From Candidatus Saccharibacteria bacterium UBA6040 (lineage in GTDB: Bacteria > Patescibacteriota > Saccharimonadia > Saccharimonadales > Saccharimonadaceae), in contig DIZA01000006.1 in NCBI GenBank assembly GCA_002429245.1, positions 1-64,000 of the forward strand: 64,000 nt of DNA, in the 5' to 3' direction. The notes below the pieces were generated by a model. The model was not told the DNA's origin. It ran no database searches and saw only the letters and a program-made list of their open reading frames with translations. The first letter of the stretch is position 1. Each line of letters begins with the position of its first letter. Shown in pieces: positions 17,976 through 27,060 of this stretch. Made by a program: the position numbers and the translations under genes.

Positions 17976-18953
17976 CTAACGACGAATTCTCTGTAAAATA
18001 GCCTTCGCTTTTGGTAACCCTTTACTCCAAAGGGTGTAAGCGGGGGAGAGCGCCTTATCAAACGTCCCCGCAAAGGACGTTTCTTCGGATGCCCATCCCT
18101 GTTTAAAAACAGAGACGCCACCGACAACAAGTCCACCGAAGTCATATTGAGATAGACCCCACTCTTTTACCTTACGAATGACGTGCCATTTCAGTGCGTA
18201 ATTAGCTCGTAAACGCTGCCCATCTTCGTTCATACCACCATATAACTCATACGCAACGTCGGCACTAATGCCCATCCACAAGAATGCAACTGGCTTTCCC
18301 TCAAGATAAGCAGCAAAAACAGGGGAGTGATCTCCCATCTGGTTAAAGGCATCGAAGTAATACTGACTCTGGTGAAGGTTAAACTTCGCTCGTTCGGCTG
18401 TTTGACGATAAATATGCAGACATTCTTCGATCTCATCACGGGTGTGAATCTGTTTAATCGTAATACCTTCAGCGGCTGATTTACGGATATATTGACGGGT
18501 TTTCTTGGCCATATCAGCAAGAAGATCACTCTCGCTCTTCCCAATATCAAGCAAAATTGTATCGGGGGAAAGAATCTTATTAGAAGATCGCTTCCAACCG
18601 GTTGGAGCATCGAACTCAAAGCTATTTGGCTCAACAGAAAGTGCCACTGATTTGTAGTCACGTTTTACAAGAACAGCGAGCGCATCAAGGAATTCACCCT
18701 GGCGTGCCGTATCCCCTAAAGGACCCCGCGGAATGTAAGCAAATGAACGGAAGGGGAGCGGTAATTTTCGGATTAATATCTGCGCCGCCCCGATAATAGT
18801 GTCGTCGCTATCGTATCCAAAGACTCGCTCGGCAGACCATCCGTGGCCAGCTTTTACTTGTCCCCAACCCCATAGTTGTAGGGGATGACCCTCGTTTTCG
18901 AGTACGTAATCGTCCCATTGCTCTTTGTCTACACACTTCTGAAGCTCAATCAT
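17976..18953 (-). CDS. FemAB-family aminoacyltransferase (second copy)
   Basis: 325 aa. Family features: NEGHPLQLWGWGQVKAGHGW at the N-terminus, FRSFAYIPRGPLGD, MAKKTRQYIRKSAAEGI basic helix, YELYGGMNEDGQRLRANYAL and C-terminal YDFGGLV. It is clearly a different paralog from the gene at 10718; together they suggest a cross-bridge of two or more residues added stepwise. Convergent with the 86-aa gene and divergent from valS. Confidence 0.87.
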   Translation of the reverse strand: MIELQKCVDKEQWDDYVLENEGHPLQLWGWGQVKAGHGWSAERVFGYDSDDTIIGAAQILIRKLPLPFRSFAYIPRGPLGDTARQGEFLDALAVLVKRDYKSVALSVEPNSFEFDAPTGWKRSSNKILSPDTILLDIGKSESDLLADMAKKTRQYIRKSAAEGITIKQIHTRDEIEECLHIYRQTAERAKFNLHQSQYYFDAFNQMGDHSPVFAAYLEGKPVAFLWMGISADVAYELYGGMNEDGQRLRANYALKWHVIRKVKEWGLSQYDFGGLVVGGVSVFKQGWASEETSFAGTFDKALSPAYTLWSKGLPKAKAILQRIRR

Positions 18954-19081
18954 TCATCCATTATACTACGAGCCGTATATAACGGGGGTTATGTTATAAT
19001 GAACCCAAGATACATTCACGTGAATTCTTAACAAAAGTTAATCATTTCACGTGGATTTTACGATAAAAAACAGGAGAGTCT

Positions 19082-21631
19082 GTGAAGCTAGCAAAAGCTT
19101 ACGAGCCAAACGAATACGAACCAAATATCTATGCCCTCTGGGAAAAGAGTGGCGCCTTTAAGCCGTCCGGGAAAGGTGAGCCATTCAGTACCGTTATGCC
19201 ACCTCCTAACGCCAACGGGAACCTACACATCGGCCATGCCCTTGATATGGGTCTCAAAGACATTATGGTCCGCTACAAGCGTATGCAAGGCTTTGATAGC
19301 ATTTACATCCCTGGTGCAGATCACGCTGGCTTTGAAACGTGGGTCGTCTACGAGAAAGAACTCTCCAAAAAAGGACAGAGCCGTTTCGACTTTAGCCGTG
19401 AGCAGCTCTACAACCAAGTCTGGGACTTTGTTGATCAGCAACGAGGTAATATGGAGCTGCAACTTCGTGCTATTGGTGTGAGTGCTGACTGGGAAAAACT
19501 CGTCTTTACACTTGATGATAAAGTGATTAAAACCGTTAACTCAACCTTTAAAAAACTATGGGACGAAGGTCTTATTTACAGAGGTGAGCGTATTGTTAAC
19601 TACAGCACAAAGTTTCAAACGAGCTACGCTGATATCGAAGTTGACCACAAAGTAGAAAAGGGAACTCTCTGGCATATCGCCTACCCACTGATCGACAAAG
19701 CAGGAGAGATTATTATCGCCACAACTCGTCCAGAAACCCTCTTTGGGGACACCGCCGTTGCCGTTAACCCAAACGACGAGCGTTACAAAGACCTCATTGG
19801 TTCACGCGTCATGCTGCCTCTGACAGATCGTGAAATTCCTATTATCGCCGACGATTACGTTGATGCTACCTTTGGTACAGGTGCTGTTAAGATTACCCCC
19901 GCACACGACCCTAACGACTTTGAAGTAGGGAAGCGTCACGACCTCGAACGCATCCAGGTGATCGACTTCGACGGAACAATGATGAACGTCCCTGACGAGT
20001 TCAAGGGTCTTGATGTCGAGACTGCTCGTAAACGAACGCTAGCGGCCCTTCAAGCTCAAGAACTCATCCGTAAAGAAGAAGAAATTGAACACACCGTTGG
20101 GTATGACTACAAGAGCGGCCTCCCGATTCAACCCTTGATTAAAGACCAATGGTTCCTGAAAATGGAGCCCCTGGCAAAACGTGCCCTCGAAGCGCTCGAG
20201 AAGGGTGAAATCACCTTTTATCCAGCCAGCCGTCAGCAGATTTTAAAACAATACCTACGGAATATTCGTGACTGGAACCTCTCTCGTCAGATTCCTTGGG
20301 GAATTCCAATCCCGGCCTTTCAAAATGTTGCCGATGAAGCCGACTGGATTTTCGACGACCGTGTTGACCAAGAAACGATAGAAGTCGACGGCAAAACCTA
20401 CAAACGTGAAGAAGACACCTTCGATACATGGTTTAGTAGCGGTCAGTGGCCATTTATTACCACCGAGGCACTCGAAGGTGGTGACTTGTCGCGTTTCTAC
20501 CCAACGAGCCTCATGGAGACCGGTACCGACCTCTTGGACCGTTGGATTGCGCGTATGATCATGCTTGGCCTCTACGTCACAGATCAAGTGCCTTTTAAAG
20601 ACGTCTACTTACACGGCATGGTACTCGACGAGCATAGCCAAAAGATGAGCAAAAGTAAGGGTAACGTTATTAACCCTATGGATTCAATCGCAGCCTATGG
20701 GTCAGACGCACTTCGTCTTGGGCTTATTGCTAGCCGTAGCCCTGGTCAAAACCAAGCATTTGGACCAGACCGTATCGTTGCAGGACGTAACTTCTGTAAT
20801 AAACTTTGGAATATCGCTCGCTTTATCGAGAACAAATTAGGAGACAACTTCCAGCCGGGCGAACCTGAAGCAAAATCACTCGCTGACCACTGGATTATTG
20901 GCGAACTCAAGACCGCCAAAGAGACCATTGAACGAACACTTGATGGCTACCGATTCGCAGAGGCAAGCGACGCAATGTACCACGCCATCTGGGACAGCGT
21001 TGCCGACTGGTATATCGAAACCTCAAAAGACCAAGACAATCCTGATCTGTTAGCGTGGGTGATTGATACCAGCCTCAAACTGGCTCATCCCTTTGCACCA
21101 TTTGTTACCGAGACAATCTGGCAAACGCTTCAATGGCACGACAGTCTTCTCATCAGTGAAACATGGCCAGAGATCCTTCCTTTCAACGATATCTCTGCCG
21201 CTGAATTTGGTGAAGTCCAAAAGCTCGTCAACGAAGCTCGCTTCGTTATCACCTCACTTCCTGGCAACGAGAAGTATAGCCTCCTTTACGAAGACGACAG
21301 CTTGATCGAAGACAACAAAGACCTTATTAAGCGCCTTGCGAAATTAAAAGACGTATCAGTCCTCTACCAACCAAAGGGACTCCGTCTTGCGACTAGTGGC
21401 CGCGATGCCTGGCTCGATGTCTCTGTCGAAACACTAGCAGAACACCAGATTAACCTTGAAGAACGCCTTGCGACGACCCATAAAGACATCCAAGCCCTCG
21501 AGGGTCGCCTTAGTAACGAAAACTATGTCAAGAAGGCGCCGATGGCGTTGGTTGAAGAAACAAAGAAACAACTGGACGAGAAAAAAGCCGTTGTCTCACG
21601 GCTTCAATACGAACTCGAAGTACTTAGTTAA
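19082..21631 (+). CDS. valS: Valyl-tRNA synthetase
   Basis: 849 aa class I synthetase. HIGH motif NGNLHIGHALDMG near residue 44, editing domain with TTRPETLFGDTAVAVNP, KMSKSKGN at about 520, anticodon-binding domain, and the C-terminal coiled coil (LEERLATTHKDIQALEGRL...) typical of ValRS. GTG start at 19082 follows CAGGAGAGTCT. The ~100-nt leader contains an imperfect hairpin built on TTCACGTG repeats; I do not see a T-box. Confidence 0.96.
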   Translation: MKLAKAYEPNEYEPNIYALWEKSGAFKPSGKGEPFSTVMPPPNANGNLHIGHALDMGLKDIMVRYKRMQGFDSIYIPGADHAGFETWVVYEKELSKKGQSRFDFSREQLYNQVWDFVDQQRGNMELQLRAIGVSADWEKLVFTLDDKVIKTVNSTFKKLWDEGLIYRGERIVNYSTKFQTSYADIEVDHKVEKGTLWHIAYPLIDKAGEIIIATTRPETLFGDTAVAVNPNDERYKDLIGSRVMLPLTDREIPIIADDYVDATFGTGAVKITPAHDPNDFEVGKRHDLERIQVIDFDGTMMNVPDEFKGLDVETARKRTLAALQAQELIRKEEEIEHTVGYDYKSGLPIQPLIKDQWFLKMEPLAKRALEALEKGEITFYPASRQQILKQYLRNIRDWNLSRQIPWGIPIPAFQNVADEADWIFDDRVDQETIEVDGKTYKREEDTFDTWFSSGQWPFITTEALEGGDLSRFYPTSLMETGTDLLDRWIARMIMLGLYVTDQVPFKDVYLHGMVLDEHSQKMSKSKGNVINPMDSIAAYGSDALRLGLIASRSPGQNQAFGPDRIVAGRNFCNKLWNIARFIENKLGDNFQPGEPEAKSLADHWIIGELKTAKETIERTLDGYRFAEASDAMYHAIWDSVADWYIETSKDQDNPDLLAWVIDTSLKLAHPFAPFVTETIWQTLQWHDSLLISETWPEILPFNDISAAEFGEVQKLVNEARFVITSLPGNEKYSLLYEDDSLIEDNKDLIKRLAKLKDVSVLYQPKGLRLATSGRDAWLDVSVETLAEHQINLEERLATTHKDIQALEGRLSNENYVKKAPMALVEETKKQLDEKKAVVSRLQYELEVLS

Positions 21632-21634
21632 CCC

Positions 21635-21940
21635 TTAGGTTGAGGGCCACAGTCCATGGCTATCAGTTCCACCATACACAGACTTCTTTGATTGAACGTA
21701 TTTACGATCATCATTACGGGGTTGTGTCTGAGGTGCGTTCTGGTTAGGACCAGCTACTTTTTCAACGTGGACGTGTTCGTTTGATCGAGATAAGACTTCT
21801 GAACTTGCAAAATTTGCCTGTGACGCAGGATTCACGATCGCAACAGTAGTGGCGTGATCAACTTGCGTATCATGCATTAACACACCAAAAGTGGTTGCGA
21901 TGGCAAAGACGAATGCGAATGGGTTTGTAAGTGGTGACAT
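21635..21940 (-). CDS. Small exported or membrane-anchored hypothetical protein
   Basis: 101 aa; hydrophobic N-terminus (residues 5-25, PFAFVFAIATTFGVLM) then a hydrophilic Gln/Asn/Ser-rich tail. No family recognised. Its stop lies 3 nt beyond the valS stop (convergent). Confidence 0.6.
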   Translation of the reverse strand: MSPLTNPFAFVFAIATTFGVLMHDTQVDHATTVAIVNPASQANFASSEVLSRSNEHVHVEKVAGPNQNAPQTQPRNDDRKYVQSKKSVYGGTDSHGLWPST

Positions 21941-22092
21941 GTTTGTGGTGGTTGTTTTTTGTTTTGCTAATAGGTAACAGATAGAATGATAGCATAAGCT
22001 TTACTTTTTGTCAATATGGTGCTGACTACACGTTGGCCTTTTTCGTCACGAAAGACTAAACTGAGCACTATAACGTAAGAGGAATACTTCCA

Positions 22093-22953
22093 GTGAATGA
22101 AACACCCGTATCGCGACCACAGCCACAACCGAATCCAGCGCAAGCAACCGTGCCAGTTGCGGAACCTATTGCACCGGTAACACCTCAGCTATCCTTACCG
22201 CCTACGCCACCAGCATCTCAGCTACTCAGTACGTGGTCACTCGTTCTTGGAATTGTTGCTCTCGTCCTGGGGATTGTTGTCTTTATCTCTATCCCTGCAG
22301 CGATCGTCGCGGTCATCCTGGGGATTATAGTCCTCGCGAAGCATCATCCCGGAAAAGGGAAGGCGCTTGCGGGTATCATCACTGGTGGAGTGGCGCTGAT
22401 CTTCATTCCTATACTCTTCATGATCACACTCGTGGCCTATAACGGTATTACCGAAAGGGCAAACCAGCTTAAACAGACTTCGACGCAACAAGCAGCGGCC
22501 ACAACGGTTGCCTCATCGGACGGTATCACCGTCAACACACCATGCTACTCTTATACCATTCCAACGAGCTACGTATACGACGACGCCTCAAAAGACTGCA
22601 CAACCGCTGTAAATATTCCTAATGGAGACGCCCTGTCTCGTATCACCGTAAAGGGAAATACGGGCACAATCGGATCACTCAAAGATGTCGTGGCGACATT
22701 CAATAAAGCCGCCCAAAGCAGTAACGCTGTCATCGACCAAGAACAGCTCACCACAAATGGTCGCACGGCTTACTACATATCCTATAAAGACACCAACGGC
22801 CTTCTTTTTGGAAACTACATCATCCCCGACTCGAGCGCAAGTCGGACGGTTGGTGGTAAGACCATTACCGCCTATACTGTTGCGGGCTATGTGTACAATT
22901 CAAGTCTTAAGGCCTTAGTTCACGGTGTGTTTGATAGCCTCGTTATCAAATAA
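22093..22953 (+). CDS. DUF4190-like membrane protein with extracellular domain
   Basis: 286 aa. Pro/Gln-rich N-terminus, two adjacent TM helices at about residues 50-72 and 74-120 (LGIVALVLGIVVFISIPAAI and VILGIIVLAKHHPGKGKALA), the small-residue hairpin arrangement of DUF4190, then a ~150-residue extracytoplasmic beta-rich domain with a Cys pair (CYSY, KDCTT). GTG start. Function unknown. Confidence 0.75.
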   Translation: MNETPVSRPQPQPNPAQATVPVAEPIAPVTPQLSLPPTPPASQLLSTWSLVLGIVALVLGIVVFISIPAAIVAVILGIIVLAKHHPGKGKALAGIITGGVALIFIPILFMITLVAYNGITERANQLKQTSTQQAAATTVASSDGITVNTPCYSYTIPTSYVYDDASKDCTTAVNIPNGDALSRITVKGNTGTIGSLKDVVATFNKAAQSSNAVIDQEQLTTNGRTAYYISYKDTNGLLFGNYIIPDSSASRTVGGKTITAYTVAGYVYNSSLKALVHGVFDSLVIK

Positions 22954-22955
22954 CC

Positions 22956-23414
22956 CTACTCGTGGTGATACGATCCGCCAACGATAATCTGTTGCGCCCT
23001 ATACAGTTGTTCAGTCAAAATAAGTCGAACTAGCTGATGTGGAAATACCAGTGGCGAAAGTGACCATACAAGAGTGGCTTTATTCCGCAATTCATCCGTG
23101 ACACCAAAAGCCCCACCGATGATAATCAGCACTTTCTTAGAGCGATCGAGTTGCTCCTCTAAAATACCCGCCAAAGCAGGGGAATCGAGTGTTTTTCCTC
23201 GTTCGTCCAACAAGATAACATAATCATAAGCAGTAAGTCGTAAAAGTATGCGCTCTGACTCGTCCTGACGAGCTTTAAGACCGTCATACGCCGAATGAGC
23301 CATAAGTACCCATTCCGGCAAAAATGGTGCTTTTAAGCGCTTCTGATAGCGTTCAATCCCTTCGGCCACCCAAGACTCGTGCTTCTTTCCAACTGTTAAG
23401 ATGTGTAATGACAT
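22956..23414 (-). CDS. rlmH: 23S rRNA (pseudouridine1915-N3)-methyltransferase RlmH
   Basis: 152 aa SPOUT methyltransferase. Starts MSLHILTVGKKHESWVAEGIERYQKRL, with DYVILLDERGKTLDSPALA, the SAM-binding IIGGAFGVTDELR, and the knot-forming C-terminal LVFPHQLVRLILTEQLYRA and GGSYHHE. Length matches the family. Confidence 0.95.
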   Translation of the reverse strand: MSLHILTVGKKHESWVAEGIERYQKRLKAPFLPEWVLMAHSAYDGLKARQDESERILLRLTAYDYVILLDERGKTLDSPALAGILEEQLDRSKKVLIIIGGAFGVTDELRNKATLVWSLSPLVFPHQLVRLILTEQLYRAQQIIVGGSYHHE

Positions 23415-23493
23415 AGAATCATTCTAACAGATCGCGAGAAGTGTTTATTATAGGCTTGCTTTCCAAAACGGTAGTGCTATTCTGAGGACAACC

Positions 23494-24033
23494 ATGACTG
23501 ATAACTTCAATTATCAGGATGTATTTAAAACTAACATCCCGGAATTAGATCAAAATATTGCCCTACACGCGAAATACCTTTTGGGTGCTGCCCAGAATAA
23601 AGCCTTGCGTGATTCTAAAATCTCTCAATATCTCCGAAGCAACCTAGACACCACTGAGATTACCCAGGCGATTTGGGAACTACCTGCCGTTGATGATGTA
23701 CCCAGCGAAAATGAGAGCACGCAAGAACATCCTGCGATCAAACGCCCACAAAGACTCCTTGCTATTACCGTCATGGGCGACTACTACCGTATCGGCCTCG
23801 ATCGACGCCCAACTCCTGAGCACCTAGAACCAGTAAGGTGGAGTGCTGATGGACATTGGTTGTCAGGTCCTAGCGAACGAACAAACAACCTCGACGAGAA
23901 TGGCGAGCGAACAGAGAACTTCTATGATGTCTTCTATGAAACAGTTGCGGCCCTTGGACTACATCACAGACTTCAAGAGGTCTTTGGAACTCAAAGTGAA
24001 AGTAGTTCAGCCATTTTTGCCAAAGCGGCATGA
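23494..24033 (+). CDS. Hypothetical protein
   Basis: 179 aa soluble protein, no motif recognised. Tyr-rich central part (VMGDYYRIGLDRRPTPEHLE). Its last 43 bases overlap the 3' end of the convergent HIT gene, so both frames are under joint constraint there. Confidence 0.7.
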   Translation: MTDNFNYQDVFKTNIPELDQNIALHAKYLLGAAQNKALRDSKISQYLRSNLDTTEITQAIWELPAVDDVPSENESTQEHPAIKRPQRLLAITVMGDYYRIGLDRRPTPEHLEPVRWSADGHWLSGPSERTNNLDENGERTENFYDVFYETVAALGLHHRLQEVFGTQSESSSAIFAKAA

Positions 24034-24383
24034 TCCGGTTCTACTGACTGGTCGGCTTCCTGGTGGAAATCAATCGCATTCATAAATGGAATCAGATGAA
24101 TGTGAGCATGGGGTACATCGACGCCAATGATTTGCGAGCCAATGTATTCGGCATCAAGCGTCTCACGAAGGTGAAGCGCTATTTTTTTGGTGGCTGCTGT
24201 CAACTTAGCATAAGTTTCACCGTCGAGATCCCAGACGAACTCGACCTGCTTTTTTGGGACGACAAGTGTGTGCCCCGGCATAACGGGGTGAATATCAAGA
24301 AAGGCGATAACGTCTTCGTCTTCATACACTTTATGAGAGGGAATCTCACCCTTAATGATCTTTGTAAAAATAGAATCTTGCAT
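23991..24383 (-). CDS. HIT-family nucleotide hydrolase
   Basis: 130 aa. Begins MQDSIFTKIIKGEIPSHKVY, contains MPGHTLVVPKKQ and the histidine triad VPHAHIHLIPF near residue 98. Hydrolyses dinucleoside polyphosphates or nucleoside phosphoramidates. Start at 24383 selected because TACAAT lies 6 nt upstream (leaderless). Mobile element 1 begins ~48 bp upstream of the start codon, beyond the -35 region. Confidence 0.92.
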   Translation of the reverse strand: MQDSIFTKIIKGEIPSHKVYEDEDVIAFLDIHPVMPGHTLVVPKKQVEFVWDLDGETYAKLTAATKKIALHLRETLDAEYIGSQIIGVDVPHAHIHLIPFMNAIDFHQEADQSVEPDHAALAKMAELLSL

Positions 24384-24401
24384 AGGCCTATTGTAGCGCA
24401 A

Positions 24402-24425
24402 ACAAAAAGCTCTCATGACGAGAGC
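24402..24425 (-). terminator. Stranded native terminator of tRNA-Ser(CGA)
   Basis: Minus-strand GCTCTC-loop-GAGAGC stem then TTTTTG. It has no gene immediately upstream now, but removal of element 1 (24432-30191) would place it 12 bases after the tRNA-Ser(CGA) CCA end, as at the unoccupied tRNA-Ser(GGA) and (GCU) loci. Confidence 0.7.
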
Positions 24426-24430
24426 AATCC

Positions 24431-24508
24431 ATGGCGGTGTCAGTGACGCACAGTTGGAACAAAGCAGCCTGGGATCAGGTCAGCAAACTGCTCAAGGAAC
24501 TGGACTAG
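24431..24508 (+). CDS. Detached 3' end of the element 1 recombinase gene
   Basis: Short frame MAVSVTHSWNKAAWDQVSKL + LKELD, stop TAG at 24506. The ATG is fortuitous: its A is chromosomal and TG belongs to the core. In the excised circle, codons ...ACT AAT CTG GCG GTG TCA... would join the recombinase frame (30188-30193) to this stretch without a shift. The matching stretch of element 2 (35505-35600) keeps AVSVTH-WNK-AWD-V--LL, with mostly silent or conservative changes. I therefore read it as the true C-terminus of the recombinase in the circular state. Confidence 0.82.
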   Translation: MAVSVTHSWNKAAWDQVSKLLKELD

Positions 24509-24771
24509 TTCGATACCTCTTGCATGATCCTTCGATCACCTTCGTATCGAATCTCGACCAGAGCCGGAGCGCCGACCTGGTGAACAATGCCGTACTTGTC
24601 TTCAAGGCTAGCCAGACGTGCTGCAGCCGCTGTCGGGCTAGAGAAGCTCTTTAGCGCGCTCCGAGCCTCCTCGATCGTCGCCCAGTCACTATCCAATTCC
24701 AGAGGGCGTGCGGTTAGGTTCGAGGGTTTGCCAGTGACAAGAGAGAAGGCGACTCCGTATGGATTACTCAT
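24505..24771 (-). CDS. Element 1 cargo: hypothetical protein
   Basis: 88 aa from MSNPYGVAFSLVTGKPSNLT; includes WATIEEARSALKSF and a C-terminal YEGDRRIMQEVSN. No family recognised. ATGs further upstream (24810) are possible. Its stop overlaps the TAG of the recombinase tail on the other strand. Last gene of a minus-strand run 27051 to 24505. Confidence 0.55.
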   Translation of the reverse strand: MSNPYGVAFSLVTGKPSNLTARPLELDSDWATIEEARSALKSFSSPTAAAARLASLEDKYGIVHQVGAPALVEIRYEGDRRIMQEVSN

Positions 24772-24817
24772 GCCGACAACTCTAAGTTCCACCCCTGACA
24801 GGCAGACCATCGATGGC

Positions 24818-25546
24818 TCAGGAATTCTTAGCGATCGCCGCCATAATCGCTTCCCAGACATCGTGACCATTGACTGCATACTTGGGCATTGCCCTCACAG
24901 CATCGCAGCCTTTGACAAACAGCTTCTTGGCCTCTTCCTGAGTAACGCCATTCTTCATCGCGGTCTCAATCACGGCTGACCACGCAGGCAGAACTTCGTG
25001 CCAATCGACCCAGTCGATGACGAGAACACGAGCGACCATTGCGACCGCGTCACGGTACTTCTTCTCTCTCACCAGCTGCTCGGTCATGTGACTTGACGAC
25101 AGGCGCATGCCATTAGCATCTTGGAGCCGCGAGGCCTCAAGGAAGTCCTCATTGGACATCGCCCACGTCACATCGGACCCGTCTGGCTTGAAACCAAACC
25201 TCTCGGTCAAGGTGGCTTCGATGCGCGCGTGCTGTTGCTTCTGGCGGAGACGCTCGTCCCAGGAACCGTTTGCCTTGGCGATGGCATCGTCGACGTCCTC
25301 GAGAGCATCTTCACCGACACAAATACGAGCGTTGATCCGCGGATCTGTTCGCACATAGACGAAGCGACCGCAGTGCGAACACTTCGTCTTGGCCCCAGGA
25401 ATCTTGGCAAGCTTCTCATCGCAATTCGGGCAGACATGAGTCCGACGATCCTCGGCGGGGACATAGCTGTCCGCCGCAGGCGAACTCGTCACCGTGACGG
25501 CGACAGAGATCTGCGGGCTGCTTTGCTTGCCGCTGCGTCCAAACAT
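24818..25546 (-). CDS. Element 1 cargo: zinc-ribbon protein
   Basis: 242 aa. After a Ser/Thr-rich start (MFGRSGKQSSPQISV), residues ~40-60 hold CPNCDEKLAKIPGAKTKCSH as the first part of a CxxC...CxxC zinc ribbon, followed by a helical region ending KYAVNGHDVWEAIMAAIAKN. Function unknown; could bind nucleic acid or protein. Start at 25546 (GGGAGCGAG upstream) is preferred over the Arg-rich upstream extension. Confidence 0.65.
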   Translation of the reverse strand: MFGRSGKQSSPQISVAVTVTSSPAADSYVPAEDRRTHVCPNCDEKLAKIPGAKTKCSHCGRFVYVRTDPRINARICVGEDALEDVDDAIAKANGSWDERLRQKQQHARIEATLTERFGFKPDGSDVTWAMSNEDFLEASRLQDANGMRLSSSHMTEQLVREKKYRDAVAMVARVLVIDWVDWHEVLPAWSAVIETAMKNGVTQEEAKKLFVKGCDAVRAMPKYAVNGHDVWEAIMAAIAKNS

Positions 25547-25595
25547 CTCGCTCCCGACCCATGCTCTTGTCGAGCCAATCCCGATTGAGATCAGG

Positions 25596-25811
25596 CTAGC
25601 CGTACGTCTTGTCCTCGGCGTAGACCTGAGACGTAATGCCACCCTTCGTACTCAAGGTCGTTCCACGCCGGTACCAAACTCCCTCTTGGCCAAAGTGAGC
25701 GGGCCCAAGGCCATCCACGCTCCAACTCGATTCGGCGGCACGTCCACCCTTTTTGTCGGTAAGCCAGATGTTGATCAGGCCATTGGATTGGACCGTATTT
25801 TCTAGTGACAT
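25596..25811 (-). CDS. Element 1 cargo: small hypothetical protein
   Basis: 71 aa, MSLENTVQSNGLINIWLTDK to ...YAEDKTYG; Gly/Trp-rich, beta-like, no family recognised. AAAAGGAAACCC precedes the ATG. The competing frame 25591-25962 is Arg/Trp-rich and is treated as its shadow. Confidence 0.55.
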   Translation of the reverse strand: MSLENTVQSNGLINIWLTDKKGGRAAESSWSVDGLGPAHFGQEGVWYRRGTTLSTKGGITSQVYAEDKTYG

Positions 25812-25944
25812 TTTGGGTTTCCTTTTCAAGTTCGTCGGTTGATTCGCTTTCAAGCCTGAGCATTTGAGGGAGAGTGCGAAGTCCAACTCGCGGTCTACTC
25901 GGGAATTGGCGGCACTTAGCGAACACAGCGAACTTGTCTGGTCG

Positions 25945-26041
25945 CCCGTCCGATCGCGTCAATATTGAGGTGCGCGTTCGTCCCGTGTTTCAGGGGATAA
26001 GTGGCTGTTACGGGAGCCGACTGACTGCTGATTCAGCAGTC
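25945..26041. repeat. Block conserved between elements: GTCCGATCGCGTC box and palindrome
   Basis: Contains GTCCGATCGCGTC, then TTACGGGAGCCGACT followed by the palindrome GACTGCTGATTCAGCAGTC just after the stop of the 26052 gene. Element 2 has the same pieces in the same order at 35935-36045, although the adjacent genes are unrelated. Candidate terminator, operator or recombination accessory site. The rest of 25812-26051 shows no gene. Confidence 0.6.
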
Positions 26042-26051
26042 GCCGTTCTGC

Positions 26052-26447
26052 TTATTCCGAGTCGTGCTTGAAGTTCGGGAACAACCAGCGGGGACGGAGC
26101 AGGTTCTTAAAGGAGTTGGGGTCTTTCGCCGCTTCGAGGCTGCTCTTGGCTGTCACTTGCGGGATAGAGGTCTCGAGCTCGAGCTCTTCCTCGGTATTCG
26201 CCGACGAGTTCTCAGAAGGCTCCTCTATGGACCCGGGCACGCGACCCCAGTAATAGTCGACGAGAGGCGCGTGTTCCTGTCGAGATGCCGATGCGGCGGC
26301 ATCTTCAGTGGCGCGCCGTCGAAGCTCATCGATCGATTCCGGTGTGTTGTCTGAGCTACCAGGCTTGTCGACGCCAAGTAACGACTTCATCTCTTGGGGA
26401 TCGATGTCGCTAATTGTCGGCCTCCTTAGAGGATGCGGGGTAAGCAT
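26052..26447 (-). CDS. Element 1 cargo: acidic hypothetical protein
   Basis: 131 aa from MLTPHPLRRPTISDIDPQEM; acidic, low-complexity middle (SENSSANTEEELELETS) and a basic C-terminus (KNLLRPRWLFPNFKHDSE). Probably largely disordered. No family recognised. Confidence 0.55.
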   Translation of the reverse strand: MLTPHPLRRPTISDIDPQEMKSLLGVDKPGSSDNTPESIDELRRRATEDAAASASRQEHAPLVDYYWGRVPGSIEEPSENSSANTEEELELETSIPQVTAKSSLEAAKDPNSFKNLLRPRWLFPNFKHDSE

Positions 26448-26526
26448 CGACTTTTTTCCGATGCTACGGCACGCCAACATGGCGAGTCAACACTCGACTC
26501 GCCTCAATTTCCCGCCTGTCACAGAA

Positions 26527-27051
26527 CTAGCTCGAAGGCGGCTCCGTGGATAGTTGCGCTTCGAGCTCAGGACCTCTGTACGGGCTCACGCTGAGACGCT
26601 CAGGGAGTCCGTCAATCAGAAGGGCGAGAGAGAAGGTGAAGTCGGCCACACGCATGCGACTCTCGTATGAGCCGTCCTCCATTTGAAAGTCGGCGCAAAG
26701 GAATTGCTCATCGAGGGTGACATTCGGATCACGACCAGAAAGCCGGCCATGCACAAGATCACGAATAGCGGGATGCCGCACAACACCTGGGTTCAGAGCA
26801 ATCCGCACCACGCCTGCCCACGAGGATCGGGCGAGACGTCGCTCGGTTAGCTCATCGACTGCCATGTCGAAGATCTCTTTAGGGAAGCCATAGGTCTTGC
26901 GATAAAGGTCCAGCAAGTCGCGCATCTCGGCGGAGGTAGGTTGCGGAGCGCGATCGCCTTGAACGGGCCCGAATCTTTCGTCGGGTTGGTTCGATCGACT
27001 TGCGTTCTCGCTCAATCGATCAGCTCCAGATGGTTGGGGTACGCGCTCCAT
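26527..27051 (-). CDS. Element 1 cargo: hypothetical protein
   Basis: 174 aa. Pro/Ser-rich start, then a helical segment (AEMRDLLDLYRKTYGFPKEI) and a C-terminal part with FADFTFSLALLIDGLP-like strands. No family recognised. First gene of the minus-strand run; a consensus promoter lies directly upstream with only ~10 nt between the -10 box and ATG. Confidence 0.6.
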   Translation of the reverse strand: MERVPQPSGADRLSENASRSNQPDERFGPVQGDRAPQPTSAEMRDLLDLYRKTYGFPKEIFDMAVDELTERRLARSSWAGVVRIALNPGVVRHPAIRDLVHGRLSGRDPNVTLDEQFLCADFQMEDGSYESRMRVADFTFSLALLIDGLPERLSVSPYRGPELEAQLSTEPPSS

Positions 27052-27060
27052 CTGTGCCCG

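Noticed and set aside
18980..19081. Possible T-box riboswitch upstream of valS
   Set aside because: Only ~100 nt, with one imperfect TTCACGTG hairpin; no T-box sequence (TGGNACCGCG) or specifier loop/antiterminator pair found.
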